Below, one piece after another: positions 36,075 to 48,810 of a DNA stretch of 64,000 bases (position 1 is its first letter; every line of letters starts with the position of its first letter). The translations under genes were made by a program, and so were the position numbers. The notes beneath the pieces were generated by a model. The model did no database searches. It had not been told where the DNA came from and worked only from the letters and a program-made list of their open reading frames with translations. Origin of the DNA: Linum tenue (lineage: Eukaryota; Streptophyta; Magnoliopsida; Malpighiales; Linaceae). The stretch is taken from positions 70,907,724 through 70,971,723 of the forward strand of contig CAMGYJ010000002.1 in NCBI GenBank assembly GCA_946122785.1, given 5' to 3'.

Positions 36075-36419
36075 TCAAATTATTATTGAGAGGGCCATGG
36101 AGATCTGACATTAAGGAGAATGTACGATCTGACAATAAAGGGATCGTTTGTTGGTCCGTTCAAAATTTTGATTTTGAAAAGTGAAGAATTAGTGACCAGT
36201 TTGGATTATTATAGATTTCATAAGATTGTTGTTTAGTTGGATTGTGTGAATTATTATTTATAACAGTAAAAATAAAGTTATCATATGATTTTTATTCAAC
36301 TTCTTTTCTTTATCTTTTTTTTTTTTTTTTTTAATTTATAGCATTCTTATTCCAGGCATGGCAGTGGGTTGGGTTGTTGTATATCCATTCCCATTATGAA
36401 ATCTTTGAAACATCCCATG
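36075..36419. other. 3' flank of the NSF-like gene
   Basis: AT-rich; a poly(T) run lies at 36318-36332. A short GGGATCGTTTGTTGG segment at about 36140 resembles MITE ends, but no partner end was found. Confidence 0.3.
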
Positions 36420-36630
36420 GTTGAAAGTAGGTGATAGAAACAGCGGATTTTTTCATCAAATGGCAAACTATAGAAGGAAATTCAACCACATTGGTTGAAT
36501 TAAAATCAATTGGGAGCTTGCTAACAGAGAAGAGGCTGTTTCGCAGGACATTCTTAGCTTCTATCAGAATCTCTCTCAGGAAGATATCGTTGACCGCCCT
36601 TTTCCAGGCGTGTTCATTGACAAACAACTA

Positions 36631-38258
36631 GGGGTCGTTTGCTTGTTGGATTTGAAAAATGAGGGTTTTGGTCAATAAAAATCTTGGGATTTATGTTGGA
36701 TTTAGGCAAAATTCATGTGTAGCCAAAACTTTGACGTTTGTGACAATAATAACCACTTTTGAGAAAATATCAATAATAGCCAAAATTTTAAAAGTTTGAT
36801 GACAATAATAGCCATTTTCGTTACATAGTTTAACGGCGTCAGTGACACCGTTGGTCAAATTAACGGAATGATGATCTGGCTGCCAACTCACTTTCTCTTT
36901 CTTTTCCACCTCAACATTCACTGACAGCTAGACGACACGTCATTTACAAAAGAAAAAAAAAATCGTTAAAATATTCCAAATGAAAATGTTTATCTTTTTT
37001 ATTATTAATTACATAAATAAATAAAAAAAAAAAAAGAGATGAACTCTCCGTCTCTTAATCCCCTTCTTCATCTTCTCCAATTCAACTCCCTGCCCCCTAT
37101 TCTTTCGAGAATCAAATCCAGTATCTCCCATTGATCGACCAACGAACCAAGCGACCAGTGAACCCTGCTTCTCCAGATCTGATATGTCTTCTTTGGTTCT
37201 TGTTCTTCTACGAACGAAACCCAAACACAAACAAGGCTGAAAACGACCATCCAGAGCTTTTACTTTCAAGATCCTGCCGCTTATGCCGTCCGCGTCGCCT
37301 CCGATGAATCACCTTCCTCTTATGCCTTCCGACGCCATCGCTAGCCGCTTCTTCTTTCACAGATCTTGAATAGCCCCAGAAATCAAAAGTGAATCGACCT
37401 GGGTTTTCAATTTTGGGTTCCCAAGAGGTTTCTCGATCCCTCTCTGTTTCTCTTTGCTCTGTCTGCACCCTTCTCCTAGCTCTGCCCGAATCCCGGCGAC
37501 GCCGTGGAATCCGTTGTTGACGACGCCGATACCAACGACCTTGGCCACTGTTCTCATGGTTGCGCCTCCTCCCATTGTGGTAATCGATCAGTAGAGGAAA
37601 GGGAGGGAAACTGGAAAAGGAAAATCCCTAAATTGAGAGAGTGAATGAATCGCGAGGGGAGAGGGAGTGATTTATTGCGTTGGGGAAAATAAAACGCAAG
37701 AAGAGGAAATCTCATAGGCTGGGAAAGGGAAAGTAAGAGAGATAGGAGAGTGAAAATAGAAAAAAGTATTTAATTTATATTTATTTTCCACCTCATATTT
37801 TAAATTATTAATTGTCGTCAACTCAGCCACTCCGTTAGTCCAGTCAGCCATTTGGTTAACACCGTCAAAGAATTGGACGGAAGTGGCTATTTTTGGTATT
37901 TAGCCAAAAGTGGCTATATTTGGCAAAACCATCAAATTTTGGCTACACAAGTGTATTTTGCCTTGGATTTATTGGATTATGGATTTGAAGAGTCTAATGT
38001 TTGCATGATAGATTTGATGATGGATTTGTGATGGATTTGTTAAATAAATAACTAACCATCAAGGATTTGCAAATCCCAAATCAATATGTGGGATTTACAA
38101 GTTCGTGGGGTCCACGAATTTGGTTCCAAAATAAAGACCAAATCCGTGGACCCCACGAATTTAGAACCCTTCAACAAACAATGGACTTATGTTAAATCCA
38201 TCAAGCTTGGGATTTGGGTACCAAATCCATGACCCAAATCCAACAAGCAAACGACCCC
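36631..38258. mobile_element. Harbinger/Tourist-like MITE inserted in the LINE
   Basis: Ends GGGGTCGTTTGCTTGTTGGA and TCCAACAAGCAAACGACCCC are perfect inverted repeats. Flanks are CTA on the left and TAA on the right, which share TA. Without the inner insertion it is about 360 bp. It starts with the same GGGGTCGTTTG as the MITE at 21361. It is split by the Mutator-like element 36705-37962. Confidence 0.85.
36705..37962. mobile_element. Mutator-like element nested in the MITE
   Basis: Ends GGCAAAATTCATGTGTAGCC and the mirror of GGCAAAATACACTTGTGTAGCC. They are flanked by a perfect 9-bp duplication TTGGATTTA (36696-36704 and 37963-37971). Inverted repeats extend inward for well over 100 bp (AAATAGCCAC/GTGGCTATT and AACGGTGT blocks). 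The GC-richer centre (37060-37700) encodes no transposase. It may be captured host sequence: the minus strand has a frame starting MGGGATMRTVAKVVGIGVV (37357-37575), which I cannot assign. It is built like the Pack-MULE at 26946. Confidence 0.88.
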
Positions 38259-39509
38259 TAAGAGAAGATGAGGATGTCTTACTTACTAAACCATTCACAA
38301 AATCAGAAATTTGGGAAGCTTTGGTCGATTGTGATGGTGATAAGGCTCCGGGGTCCGATGGCTTTTACATTTGCATTTTATAAGAGATGCTGGGCTAGGA
38401 TCAAGGCTAAATTTTTGAAGATTTTTATGGAATTTCATTCTTTTGGTTCTCTCCAGGTGTGCGGTTCATTCTTTCATTTTCCTTGTCCCCAAGAAGGATT
38501 ATGTTGAAGAAGTCAAGGATCTCTGACCTATTGGCCTTATGGGAAGCATCAACAAGCTGATTAATAAAGTTCTCTCTCGATGACACTGTGTGGTGCTTCC
38601 TAGCATTGTGTCTTACTACCAACATGCTTCTGTCCATGGTAGACAGATATCAGAAGTTGGTCTTATCTCAAATGAACTCATTAATAGTAGGAGGAAAAGC
38701 AAAAAACCAGGCCTTAAATTCAAGCTTGACACTGAGAAAGCTTTTGATAGCGTCTATTGGAGTTGTTTGTTTAAGGTGCTCTCCAGATTTGGCTTTCCAT
38801 CGAAATGACTGTATTGGATCAAGGGCGTTGTTTGCTCTCCTTTTCAAGCTCTCGGTCTTAATTAATAGAGAATCTAAGAGATTTTTTCCGGCTCATAAAG
38901 GCCTCAGACAAGGCGATCCTCTTTCCTCCAGCTTGTCCACTATGGTTATGGATGTTCTCTCCTTCTTGCTCTCTAGTGTGCCGGGCTTAATTGAAGGCTT
39001 TTTAATGGACGAGTTTTATCGGCAAGGTGAGGTTACTCACATGCTTTTTGTTGATGATACTCTCATCTTTTGTGATGTTTCTCACGAGCAAGTCCTCAAC
39101 ATCCTTAGCACTCTTGTTTGCTTTCAAGCCATCAATGGTCTTAAGATCAACTTGGACAAATCAATCATGTATACTATGTGCAATGTTCCTATACCTGATT
39201 ATTATGTCGTAATACTTGGTACTAAGGTTAACTCGACGACTCTTTGGGATACTTGTTTGCTCTCTAGTGTGCCGGGCTTATTATCATCACTCGACAGTTT
39301 GGAAACACTTCATCCCATCCAAAATTTGCTTCTTTGCTGTGTGAGCTTTGCTAGGGAGGAAGAAAATAACAACCATCTCTTCATCAATTGCAGTTTTGTG
39401 AAAGAAGTTTGGCATGGTTTATGTTTATTCCCGGATACCCGAGAGTCTGCTTCTTCGCCACACACTCCTTGCTCACTGATTCCTAAGCGTCTGGCCTGCA
39501 CAGATGCAC

Positions 39510-39958
39510 ACAGAGGTGGGCGCCTGGGCCCGTTAATCCTCTGGCGATCAAGTTAGTCCGGGGTTTAGATAGAGAAGTGTTTAACTCTAGTTTTTTAGTG
39601 TGAAAGTCCCCCCCTATAAATGCTACCTACCGGCCCTATTTACTCTCACCCAACTCTAGACCGGGCTCCTTCAACCCAGCTCCACGCTAGCGACACATTT
39701 AATGCTCCAAACTTCTGTCAGACTAGGCCCCTGACCGACATGTCAGGCCTCTGACAATTGATAGGCGCCCAACAGGGGGAACATAGGCAATCCGTACTTC
39801 TTTTGAGTTTCCTGAGTTTTGTCTTTAGGTTGCCCACTTCATGCATGGACCCGACCCAATAGGACTACCCATGGGCCTACCTCATAATGGAGCTTTTTCT
39901 TCTTCTACTAGATCATATTGTGCCCATATTTGGGCAGGCCCACGTAATACCCCCAACA
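39510..39958 (-). mobile_element. LTR fragment related to the LTR at 1712
   Basis: On the minus strand it begins TGTTGGGGGTATTACGTGGGCC, preceded by a G-rich tract (GGGGGGTAAT). This matches in form the TGTTGGGGATGTATACATGG and purine-tract arrangement at 1697-1730. The other end runs into the LINE at about 39500, so it is probably truncated. Confidence 0.55.
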
Positions 39959-40500
39959 ATTACCCCCCAATTAGGCGCTCAACCTTCACTTCTTAAATGC
40001 CTAACTACGCCCTTTGACGCACTTGTTGCTTCCTATTCGATTGGCGTTTCTCACACACCTTTTGAGAGGCGCTCATTCTAGTAATACTCCCAAGATTGAT
40101 CGTCATTTAGTGGCACTGATGCTCCCCATTCCCTTCAATCGGGGCGCCCTTACGTTTTCAAATGTTAGGCGTCGCCCCAATAGCGCCCATCCACTCCGCG
40201 CGTACCTAAGAATTCACTTGTTGCAGGCGCCTAACCCCCTTTGGCCTTTCAATCGTCTTCTTTCGTCGAACCGGTCTGCGCGTGCTTGTACTCCCATCAT
40301 GGGCTCCTGACTCACCAATGCTGGCCTGCACCTTTGACATACTCCTTTTAGCCTAGGCGTCTGCCGAATACCCCTTTTTTCTCGTCGTTGGCACCTCAAT
40401 CTTTGGTGCCCTCATTTGAAGCACCTGGCCAACCTAGGCGCCTTTACATTTTCAAATGTTAGGCGCCACCCAATAGTGCCCATTCCTCTGTTGCTTCTGA
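39959..40500 (-). mobile_element. GGCGC-rich internal retrotransposon segment
   Basis: Adjacent to the reversed LTR. It has the same scattered AGGCGCC/GGCGCT motifs (for example 39973, 40067, 40142, 40227, 40434) as window positions 1-1700, in the same order relative to the LTR. Non-coding. Confidence 0.5.
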
Positions 40501-41099
40501 GTTCGAGTTCTGACTTGTTCCCTTTTGGTCCCTTTTATTGACTCCAAGTCTCCAACCTGTAATAAAGGACATAAAAAACATGATGATCTATTAATAATAT
40601 TAGTAAGGCAGCCAAGAACAGAAAATACGGTTGCTGGATATGATCACAAACATCCATCTAAAAAACACGGTTACTTGGCATAGCAACTCATACTTACATC
40701 CCCAAAGGAACAAGATCAACAGGAGCATATCCATGATCTTCTTAATCCTCTTATGCTTCTGTCAAAAAAAAAATCACAGTGATAAGTTAAAATATTGATC
40801 ATTTAGTAGTACAAGCTCCTTGAAAAATTCAGCAATCATCCATATTTTTTTTTATGGGCTATATAAAAAATCTTATTAATGCTCTATGTGCTCCCCCAAC
40901 AAGGGTTACACATCTTGGTCTCTTTACAATTCTATACCTAAAACTGCAGAATCATCCATAATTCCTTCGACAGTATTACAAAGCTCACTGTCTTAACAAG
41001 CTATTTAAACAGGAGGCTGCTAAATGTTTATGCATTTTGACACTACTAGCAAAAAGTTACAAATATATGTTATAACAAGATCATTAAATGAATTAAGGT
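40501..41099. other. Intergenic next to the hAT transposase relic
   Basis: No gene recognised; probably the 3' flank of the hAT element on the minus strand. Confidence 0.3.
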
Positions 41100-42590
41100 A
41101 GAAAAACTTACCGATACCAGGGAATGCATTATGAACCCCTATGGAGTGTCCAGAAGATTTCAACCAATCTTGACAGCTAATCAATGCTTCCACAGTAGTT
41201 GGTACTAAGTTGCTCCGATATGCATCAAGTACACGACCCCTAGTGCTGAATGTTGACTCCGAAGCCACACTTGTTACAGGCACAGCAAGCACATCTTTTG
41301 CAATTCGTGCTAAGTGCTATGATTGGATACTTGGAAGAGTTGATTTTCCACCAGAATAAAATGTCAAATGCATCTGTTTCCCCCTCTGCAACTTCAGAAA
41401 GGTATCGCTGAACTTCTGACTTCCCTCCAATGCTAGCAGAAGATGCATGTTCCTTTGCAAACTAAAGTCTAAGAGCTTTTGCAGGATCTGTATTCAGTAA
41501 ATCAGCAGAAATATCAAGGCTAGCAGCGGAAGTAGCATGTTTAGAGTGCCCAGAATTAGGATTTTCTTCCAAATAATACTCATACAGCTCAACCAGCTTT
41601 TTCTCAAGATCTTCTGCAAACTCAGCAGCCTTTTTCTCTCCGCAAAGTCGTGTCATGCAGTATTCCACATATTTTAGCTTATATATTGGATCTAGGACCA
41701 CAGCTATGTGCAACAAAGAGTTCACATAATCGACCAGTATTTGGTAAACTTGGACAACATTCTGAAAGCCATTGAACTCAATATTCGATCATTACTCTCA
41801 GTCATGGTCATGATGTTTTGCTGCAAAGCGACAAGCTCGTGGAAAAACTGGTTAGAAGTAGTATACTGAGCACCAGAAAGCTTAAGAGTGGCGTTGTAGA
41901 AAAGCCTCAAAAACTCGGTTAAACACTTAGCGTCTTTCCAGTCCTCACTAGAAGGTGGACCAAGCATTCTGAGCCTCTTTCTTCCTCTACCCCTTGTGCA
42001 AATAGATATCTCATTCTGCACACTAATGACATCTTGGTCCCCTCCATCTTCATCACCGCCTGTAAAGTATGAAACATAGCGAGGATCATCAAACTCTTAA
42101 CTTCTCAAAATCCTTCTCAAATTTCTCAGCAACTTCTAACATAAGAAAAATTGAGTTCCACCTTGTCTCAACATCTAGGCATATTAGCCGATCTTCTCCT
42201 CCTCAACACACTACATGAAACTTTGCAATCTCGCTGGAGAACTATTGACAAATCTAACTGCATTCCGAATCGTGATTATTGCATCATCCAAATCTTTTAA
42301 TCCATCTCGCACTATAAGATTCAGAATGTGAGCACAACATCGAACATGTATGTATGCATGCTCTAACACAGTCCGAGCTCCATCTTTAGTTCTCCTAATG
42401 ATATGCTTAATAGCTCCATCGTAAGTACTCTCAATATCCACCGTGATTGTGAATATCTTCTCTATCCCCCAATCATCCAAGCAGCTAAGAACAGCCATCC
42501 CAATAGTCTCCCCTTTGTGATTAGCAATGTTGGGAAAACTCAAAATTTCTTGTGTATTTTGCATTGCTCATCAATCCAATGAGCTGTGAG
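41100..42590 (-). pseudogene. hAT (RICESLEEPER/DAYSLEEPER type) transposase, degenerate
   Basis: Successive minus-strand segments in the right order are broken by stops and shifts. 42211-42564: IANHKGETIGMAVLSCLDDW, GIEKIFTITVD and the CCAHILNLIVRDGLK block. 41722-42021: WKDAKCLTEFLRLFYNATLK and LSGAQYTTSNQFFHEL. 41462-41725: VVLDPIYKLKYVEYCMTRL. 41100-41340: VPVTSVASESTFSTRGRVLD, AYRSNLVP and VEALISCQDWL, the C-terminal hAT dimerisation region. In the catalytic stretch the expected ITVDNASSND appears as ITVDIESTYD. The N-terminal BED zinc finger is missing. Not functional. Confidence 0.88.
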
Positions 42591-42879
42591 ACACATGTAG
42601 TTGATATTTTGAAGTGAAGAAAAGATCCGCATCTAATACTAAATAGTGCACGAAAAAAAGATCATACTGCGACTGTTTTCCCCCATCCTTTTTTCTTCTT
42701 GGCCCTCAAGGCAATCTCGATGGTTTACTTTTCCCCTTTCGTTTTCGGCAGAGACAAGAAAAGATAGTAACGGAAAGGTATATGGGCGACTGTGATTGTT
42801 GAATTGAATTATACAGAAAGACTTTAGAATAATGGCCATTTGGGGAAAAAATATTGTAAAGAAAAGAAATCTAGCTATA

Positions 42880-43060
42880 GTAAACCAACCGAGTAGCCAA
42901 ATGTTGCCGTCCGATTGGTGAACCCTCGTTGGATGCTCGTTCTCGACGTGTGAGGTCCTGAGTTCGACCCCCTCGAAGCCCTTTCGTAGTGTTTCCGGCA
43001 GCTCTAATGAGGATCTTATAAATGGAGGAGAAGACCAAGAAATAATAGAAGTAGAGAAAT
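42880..43060 (+). mobile_element. Possible SINE
   Basis: It contains a B-box-like GAGGTCCTGAGTTCGACCCC at 42950-42969 and upstream GTAGCCAAATG that could be an A box. There is no clear poly(A) tail or flanking duplication. Confidence 0.3.
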
Positions 43061-43983
43061 ATGGCGGCATGCATCTCCATCAACTCCTTATAATTTTCAA
43101 ATGTCTGACTATGGGAGCACTACCACCATCATTCCAACCTATCCATAGACCATAATGGGTGAATTTGCTGTGCTTGTTGATCCATAAACAATTAAAAAGA
43201 AATGGTAATTGGGATTAGCATTTACCAAGTCTTTGCAATCCTCTGAAATCTCTTATTTCAAGGTATCATACGAATCGGTAGTAATGGTAATTTCTTATTT
43301 GATCCATGCGATTCGATCTTTATTGATATGTTTGTGGAAGTACAAATTTCGCCCTGCCTCGTTGTTCCGACCTGTTTTATCTCGATTTTTTCAATATATT
43401 TCTAAGTGTATTTGTCCTCTTTTTGACTTTTTCTAAATAATATTTTTTCCTTAATGAAACTTTGAATAAGTACAGGACTCCATTTTTCAACCAATTGGAT
43501 TCAATCAAACAATACATTTTATCTTTTTTTATTTATGAAGTGTTTTCACTTTCATTCCTCGTAAAATAGTTTAAAATTTTCAATTTTCTTCTTCTTCAAA
43601 TAACATGTCAGAATGAGCCGACATATCTCACTCTATAACGGCGCGAGTATTTTTTTTTTTTTTATCCAAGATAAGCCCCCAGGGGCGTGAGTATTATCTA
43701 ACAAGACTTGCACTTATTTTGCATTATCATTACTACTAATGGGTTGTTTTTCTCTCAATTCGAATGAGGCAATTCAAGTGGTTGGATTAGACAAATTAAC
43801 AACGCTATATTTGAAGAAAACTATCGGTTCAAATATTGAACCAACATCTTGGGTCAATTCAATGGCTCGTGGCTGGAGAGTGGAGGAGGGGCACAAATAC
43901 AATTCACAAATCGCCGCGTCTCAACTCCCAAATCGCCGGCCGGTCCCGGCGACCAAAGCGATTGATTTGACAATATTCTCTTC

Positions 43984-43984
<1 letters not shown>

Positions 43985-44010
<26 letters not shown>
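43985..44010. repeat. (TAA)n microsatellite
   Basis: About eight uninterrupted TAA units. Confidence 0.95.
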
Positions 44011-44015
<5 letters not shown>

Positions 44016-46206
44016 CAACCTTAGCGCCTGAACCTTCCTACATGCTAAGGTATTCTCTTTCAATACATAACTAGTTTTTTACCCGCCCATTGGACGGTGC
44101 ATTACATTTGATTATTCTATAATTCATTATAGTATTCTAATTACTATTATCATTTATGTTTGTTGATTTATATACATGAAATTATAAATCTCACTTACCT
44201 TATTTAGGTAATGTTTCATACTTTTATACCTTTTTATTTATAAAAAATTTAATTGTATTAACTGAGCTCTTTGTAGACCGTTCTTTATTGATTTAAAATT
44301 TTGTATCGAACTCAAAAAAGTGATAAAGAAGTTAAAAAATTTAAGGTAAAAAAAACGAAGAAGTTAGAATAAGAAAATAGGATTCAATTAATAAAAAAAT
44401 TAAGTGAAGAGCTTTCATTTTCTTTCCCTTCTCCTATGTCGGTATATGATAATAGAGAACATTACGATCTTGATCTCACGAATAGCATGTATTATCAGTT
44501 ACACCTGCAATTCTGGAATAATGATGAAACACATTAGCATCCACATCCATCAATTTTCTGCATACTCAATTAATTTATCTTGTCAATGTTCTAGCAAAAC
44601 CAACCACAAACAGAACTATCAGTTGTCACTAATTTATTAAAGCAATATTTTCAACAAATTAAACTGCATATAAACACAATTTATAATTTATAATTTATAG
44701 AGAGCTGCATATCTCCTAAAGGAAAAAATAGTGCTTTTTTACCTAATAACAACATAGACAAATAATGAAAGGAGCATACTTCAATACAACTCAACTCATT
44801 CTATCTTGCAGATTCCTAATTTGTGAACTGAATCTATGCACCAATCAAAATAGTAGTTGGTAAGAAAATAATCATGTCAAAATCAAGCTTTAGTTAAGGA
44901 TTTAATGAGGAGAAATTCACCCTAATGAAACAAACAAATGTCATTGCAAACATGTAGAATTTGAAAAAATATCAAAATACACAACCGAGGAACCGTCACC
45001 GTCATTTTCTTTCTTCTTCGCAACCTTTATAAAACCCACAATTATGTTCCCTTTTACTTATAATCCCTTTGCTACCTACTAATTACTAACCATATCATCA
45101 TCTTATAGCTAGCTAGTAGCATGTCAATCATGAACATAAGGACTATAATGAACAACCCTCACAACTCTACTTTCCATTTCAACATCTAAGGAATCGGGTT
45201 GCAATAGGCATTTAAGTAAAAGATCAATTATTCAACCAAAGGACATATGCCTTAAGTCCAACCAATTATCCTTTCTAATCATATATTACCTATTTACATA
45301 AAAGTATATGACGTAATAGGGAACATAAAACAACTCCGTGAAAATGAAGAAGAAATACATTCGCTCATCGAGTGGGGAAATTTACCATCAAACCGTTTAA
45401 ATTTGGAAGAAATTAAGAAAGTAATGGAAAAAAGAGTGAGTTGTTGCCAGCTTCAGATCAAGGAGGAAGAGGGAGCAGTCGACAATCCTCGGTTTGGTTC
45501 ACCTCGTCTTTGCGATGATAGGATGAACTGCTTTCATCAACAGGCAAAAATATGTTACAACTGCTCAAAATTTTGTTATCTAATCGTTTCCTCGTGTACA
45601 TCCCTCCTCCTATTCTCCTACAAAGAAAAAAAAACTTCATATGCATTACCATTTCCTTCTCTATCTAATTTCTTATTTTCAATGTTGGATTTTATTTCTA
45701 GAGAGACAATCAAAATGGGAAAATGGTAAAGATAAATTAAAAGGTTGTATTCATAATTAATATGTTTTTCATTTAAACGGAATGAATAAGAAATGTTTTA
45801 AAAAATAACAATTATTGATGTCAAATTTATCTTCAGGCCATTTTCTATATAAATTATACTTGTTTTATTTTATAAGTATATTCATGAAGAAGAAGTGAGT
45901 GTTTGATAGCAAAAAATATATAGGCATATAGTTCACTTTTCAAAAATGATTGATTGTCAAACGCTCATTTTCTCTTAGGTCATAGTTTAAATTTTGTTTA
46001 ATTGAAAAATTATTATTATTATTCATATGTGTGCTTGTTTTTTTTCCATCAAAATGTAACTTATTATAAAGTTTTTGTAAAAATGAATAGAAAATTTACT
46101 TAATGAGATCTAATAAGAGATTTTGGGTTAAACAACCACTATATATGTCACTCTCTATTTTCATCTTTATAGTTTGTTTAAATGAAGAAAAGATTATTAC
46201 TTATGT

Positions 46207-46232
46207 GTGTTTGTTTGTTTGTTTGTTTGTTT
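46207..46232. repeat. (GTTT)n microsatellite
   Basis: About six GTTT units. Confidence 0.9.
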
Positions 46233-46432
46233 AAATGTGTCACAAAAAAATATAACTTATTTTAAGTTTTAGTAAAAATGAGTAGAAGTATTCAAAGAAG
46301 AGAGAGATGACTCCATAAATAGATCAATAAATAAATTTTTGTTTGTAAAAAAATTGTCCACCTTGGTATCTTGTGAATTCACCAAGTGCTTATGTGGCAA
46401 GAAGTTACTTTTGAATAGCCATAATATTAAGT

Positions 46433-46458
46433 ATAGATAGATAGATAGATAGATAGAT
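46433..46458. repeat. (TAGA)n microsatellite
   Basis: About six TAGA units followed by one TAAA. Confidence 0.95.
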
Positions 46459-46757
46459 AAATATAGTCCAGAACCTAGGTGGCGTTTTAATTTATACACT
46501 TCCCACCTCAACTCCAGAAAATTGATGATTAGTGACTAACGAGGTTGGCATTGTTATGTTTTTTTTATTGATGTGATCATGTGAGTATATAACTCTGCAA
46601 GTTATTTATCCTTATCAACCAGTAGCGTAGCCACGATTCTGTGTAAAGTAGGTCCGAAATTGTTATAAAGTCTAATAATAAGATAATTTGTTGATCCATT
46701 TTTCACCAAATGTACTCTCAAGTTAGGAGACATTTTGTAGAATATCGTTATCATTCA

Positions 46758-47244
46758 TGAATAACCAAGAAAAATAATTGTTATTTGCCTTAAAACATTA
46801 ATCCTAACATGCATGAATAATTTTGATACCCTAATTCTTAGTACATAACACAGATTTAAAGTAAAAGCATCCCAACTTGCACCATAACGTCATAAAATAT
46901 TAACATAATGTCATATGGAGACACGATTATCTCTACTCTCTGGTTAAATGTGGTTGTGAATGAAGGAGAGACGAGATTCACAAAATTAAGGTTGCGACTT
47001 GGATGTCGTTGTGGGAGTTGGGAGAGTGGTCAAATGGGTTGTTAACACGTATTGGCAAGTCGGTTGGGTCCACGGTTTGGTCCGGTAAACCGCGGTCTAC
47101 ACCAGACAAGACCAAGAGATCAAAACATAAAATAATACAGACCATGGACCAGACCATACTTAACAGTCTACGGTCCGGACCAAACTGTACAGTATGATTT
47201 GGACCACAGTTTTTCTAACGGTCTGGTCTATTTTCTCAGCCCTA
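46758..47244. mobile_element. Truncated copy of the hAT element at 23104-23849
   Basis: It matches the right two thirds of that element from AATAACCAAGAAAAATAATT onward through ...CTCAGCCCTA, with scattered substitutions. The left terminus is missing. A sequence starting CAGTAGCGTAGCCACG at about 46620 just upstream looks like the terminus of another hAT element. Confidence 0.85.
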
Positions 47245-47267
47245 CTACGAGATAAAGTGAATGGGAG

Positions 47268-48005
47268 AGGCGTAGCGAGGATTTTGTCAAGGGTGTGTCC
47301 ATTTAGAGAGAAAAATATGCGATAAAATATTTTGTTAGCTTTTTCTATCATTCATGATATACTTTTGTATTTAGAAAATTTTGTAAATTAAATATAAGTT
47401 GAAACTATCAAGAATATCACTCTATGTGCAGTATCAAACAATTATTCATGATTTAGTTAGACATTTGTTTTTGAATGGTGTTCTTTGTCATGACCGTTTA
47501 GTATCAATAACTCGAATTGTTGGGAAAGATTTAGTAATGAGTTTTATATATTTAGTATTTACTAACACTTCCCCGATAAGGAAAACCAACTTATACTTGC
47601 TTAAATTTTTTGCAAATCCCAATATTTTGTCGCCAAGATTTGAACACATGAACTCTCAATCAACTATTCTCAATTAGAAGTGCCCTACATTTCATTCTCA
47701 ATTAACTATTATACTAATTTACTAATTTCGTCCTTAGGAGCCACCCGTTACATTCTCCCTACCCCGATTGCAATTTTTTTTACAAATTAGCTATATATGA
47801 TTTGGTGAAATTTTGTTGTAGATATTAAATAAATACATCTTTAATTTTGGGCGGATCATATGTACCATTGCCATTTGTATATAGCTCGTTATAAAAATAC
47901 TGAATATGACAATGATGAACAACTTATAAATCATACATCATATAATTTAACCCGGTCCAGGGTGGGTTCCGGGACCCACCCTATAACCTTCTCCCTCCGC
48001 CCCTG
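47268..48005. mobile_element. Non-autonomous hAT element (738 bp)
   Basis: Flanked by a perfect 8-bp duplication AATGGGAG (47260-47267 and 48006-48013). The right end mirrors CAGGGGCGGAGGGAG; the left end AGGCGTAGCGAGG is a shortened version of it. The interior is AT-rich and non-coding. Confidence 0.82.
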
Positions 48006-48013
48006 AATGGGAG

Positions 48014-48810
48014 ACAACTACAATCTTCGGCGAAAACAACCGGAAGGTATCCATAGAGAGGGGCTTGATCGGAGGCGTCAACAAACCAGTCTGTAGCGAA
48101 GACACACAACGAACACCGAAACCATATTGGCAGACCAAGTGACGAACAAAGTGATAGCCTAGCCTATCAAAGTTCATTAATGTGTGAGAACAGAAAGATT
48201 GGATTTTTTCACGTCACACGCCAAGATCTTACCATCCACAACAAAGCATAGTAAGTAAGTAGGTGTGAAATTGTTGAATCCTCCACTCCATCCGCCGCCG
48301 GTGACGCGATCCTGACGTGAAACGACCCAGCCTCCCTTGGGGCGATTCTCCGGCCAGCTGTCTCCACCCGTGCAAAACAACTGAAATACGAGGGAAAGCC
48401 TTTAATAAGGAGAAGAGAGGCCTACTTCCTTTGACCGCCTTCTTCCAACCAATTTTCTTCGCTTTCGTTTCAAAACCCTTACCTAGTTACTACGCTTTCA
48501 TGTCTCTCTTTTTATTCAATTCAAATCTTCCGGAAAAGTCCTCCCTCCATTTATTATTTTCCCCCTTTTTGTAATGGAATTTGGAGACAACAAGAACAAG
48601 TACATAGAACAAAATCCAATGAAGAGTAGTAGACTTTCTATCAATTGAATGATTTAATTAAATCCCGCCAAATCGTGCGCCCATCTCCCTTATCTAGTTT
48701 CACACAAAACCTCCTATCATGGATCGAATGGAATAAGGCAACATGTGTGATATTTTATGATTATTTTCACAAGTTCAATTCTCATAATCTAGTATTGAAG
48801 ACATTACGAT
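48014..48810. other. Intergenic, no gene recognised
   Basis: Mixed sequence; nothing beyond chance open frames. Confidence 0.35.

Larger units (their letters stand above)
36420..39490 (+). mobile_element. Decayed LINE (L1-type) retrotransposon with nested insertions
   Basis: ORF2 pieces run in order, with stops and frameshifts. 36425-36630: VGDRNSGFFHQMANYRRKFN and DILSFYQNLSQEDIVDRPFP. After the nested MITE, from 38259: PFTKSEIWEALVDCDGDKAP with GSDGF. From about 38590: the ISEVGLISNELI and LDTEKAFDSVYW reverse-transcriptase blocks. From about 38880: KGLRQGDPLSSSLSTMVMD and MLFVDDTLIF, where the catalytic motif is FVDD in place of the usual FADD. From about 39340: EEENNNHLFINCSFVKEVWH, the zinc-binding reverse-transcriptase tail, joined after an internal deletion. 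The element is not functional. The LINE reading frame is continuous across the MITE insertion site, which proves the order of insertion. Confidence 0.88.
43090..46619. other. AT-rich intergenic region without a recognised gene
   Basis: Long AT-rich stretch with no conserved coding exon. It holds microsatellites (listed separately) and a poly(T) run near 43650. Open frames here (for example 45403-45729) have no family features. Confidence 0.45.

Noticed and set aside
42639..43083. A 143-codon minus-strand frame
   Set aside because: Overlaps a possible SINE and AT-rich DNA; no domain.
45403..45729. A 108-codon plus-strand frame
   Set aside because: AT-rich region, no domain, no neighbouring exons.
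43985..46458. CRISPR-like spaced repeats
   Set aside because: Only simple microsatellites are present; no spaced palindromic repeats, and the genome is eukaryotic.
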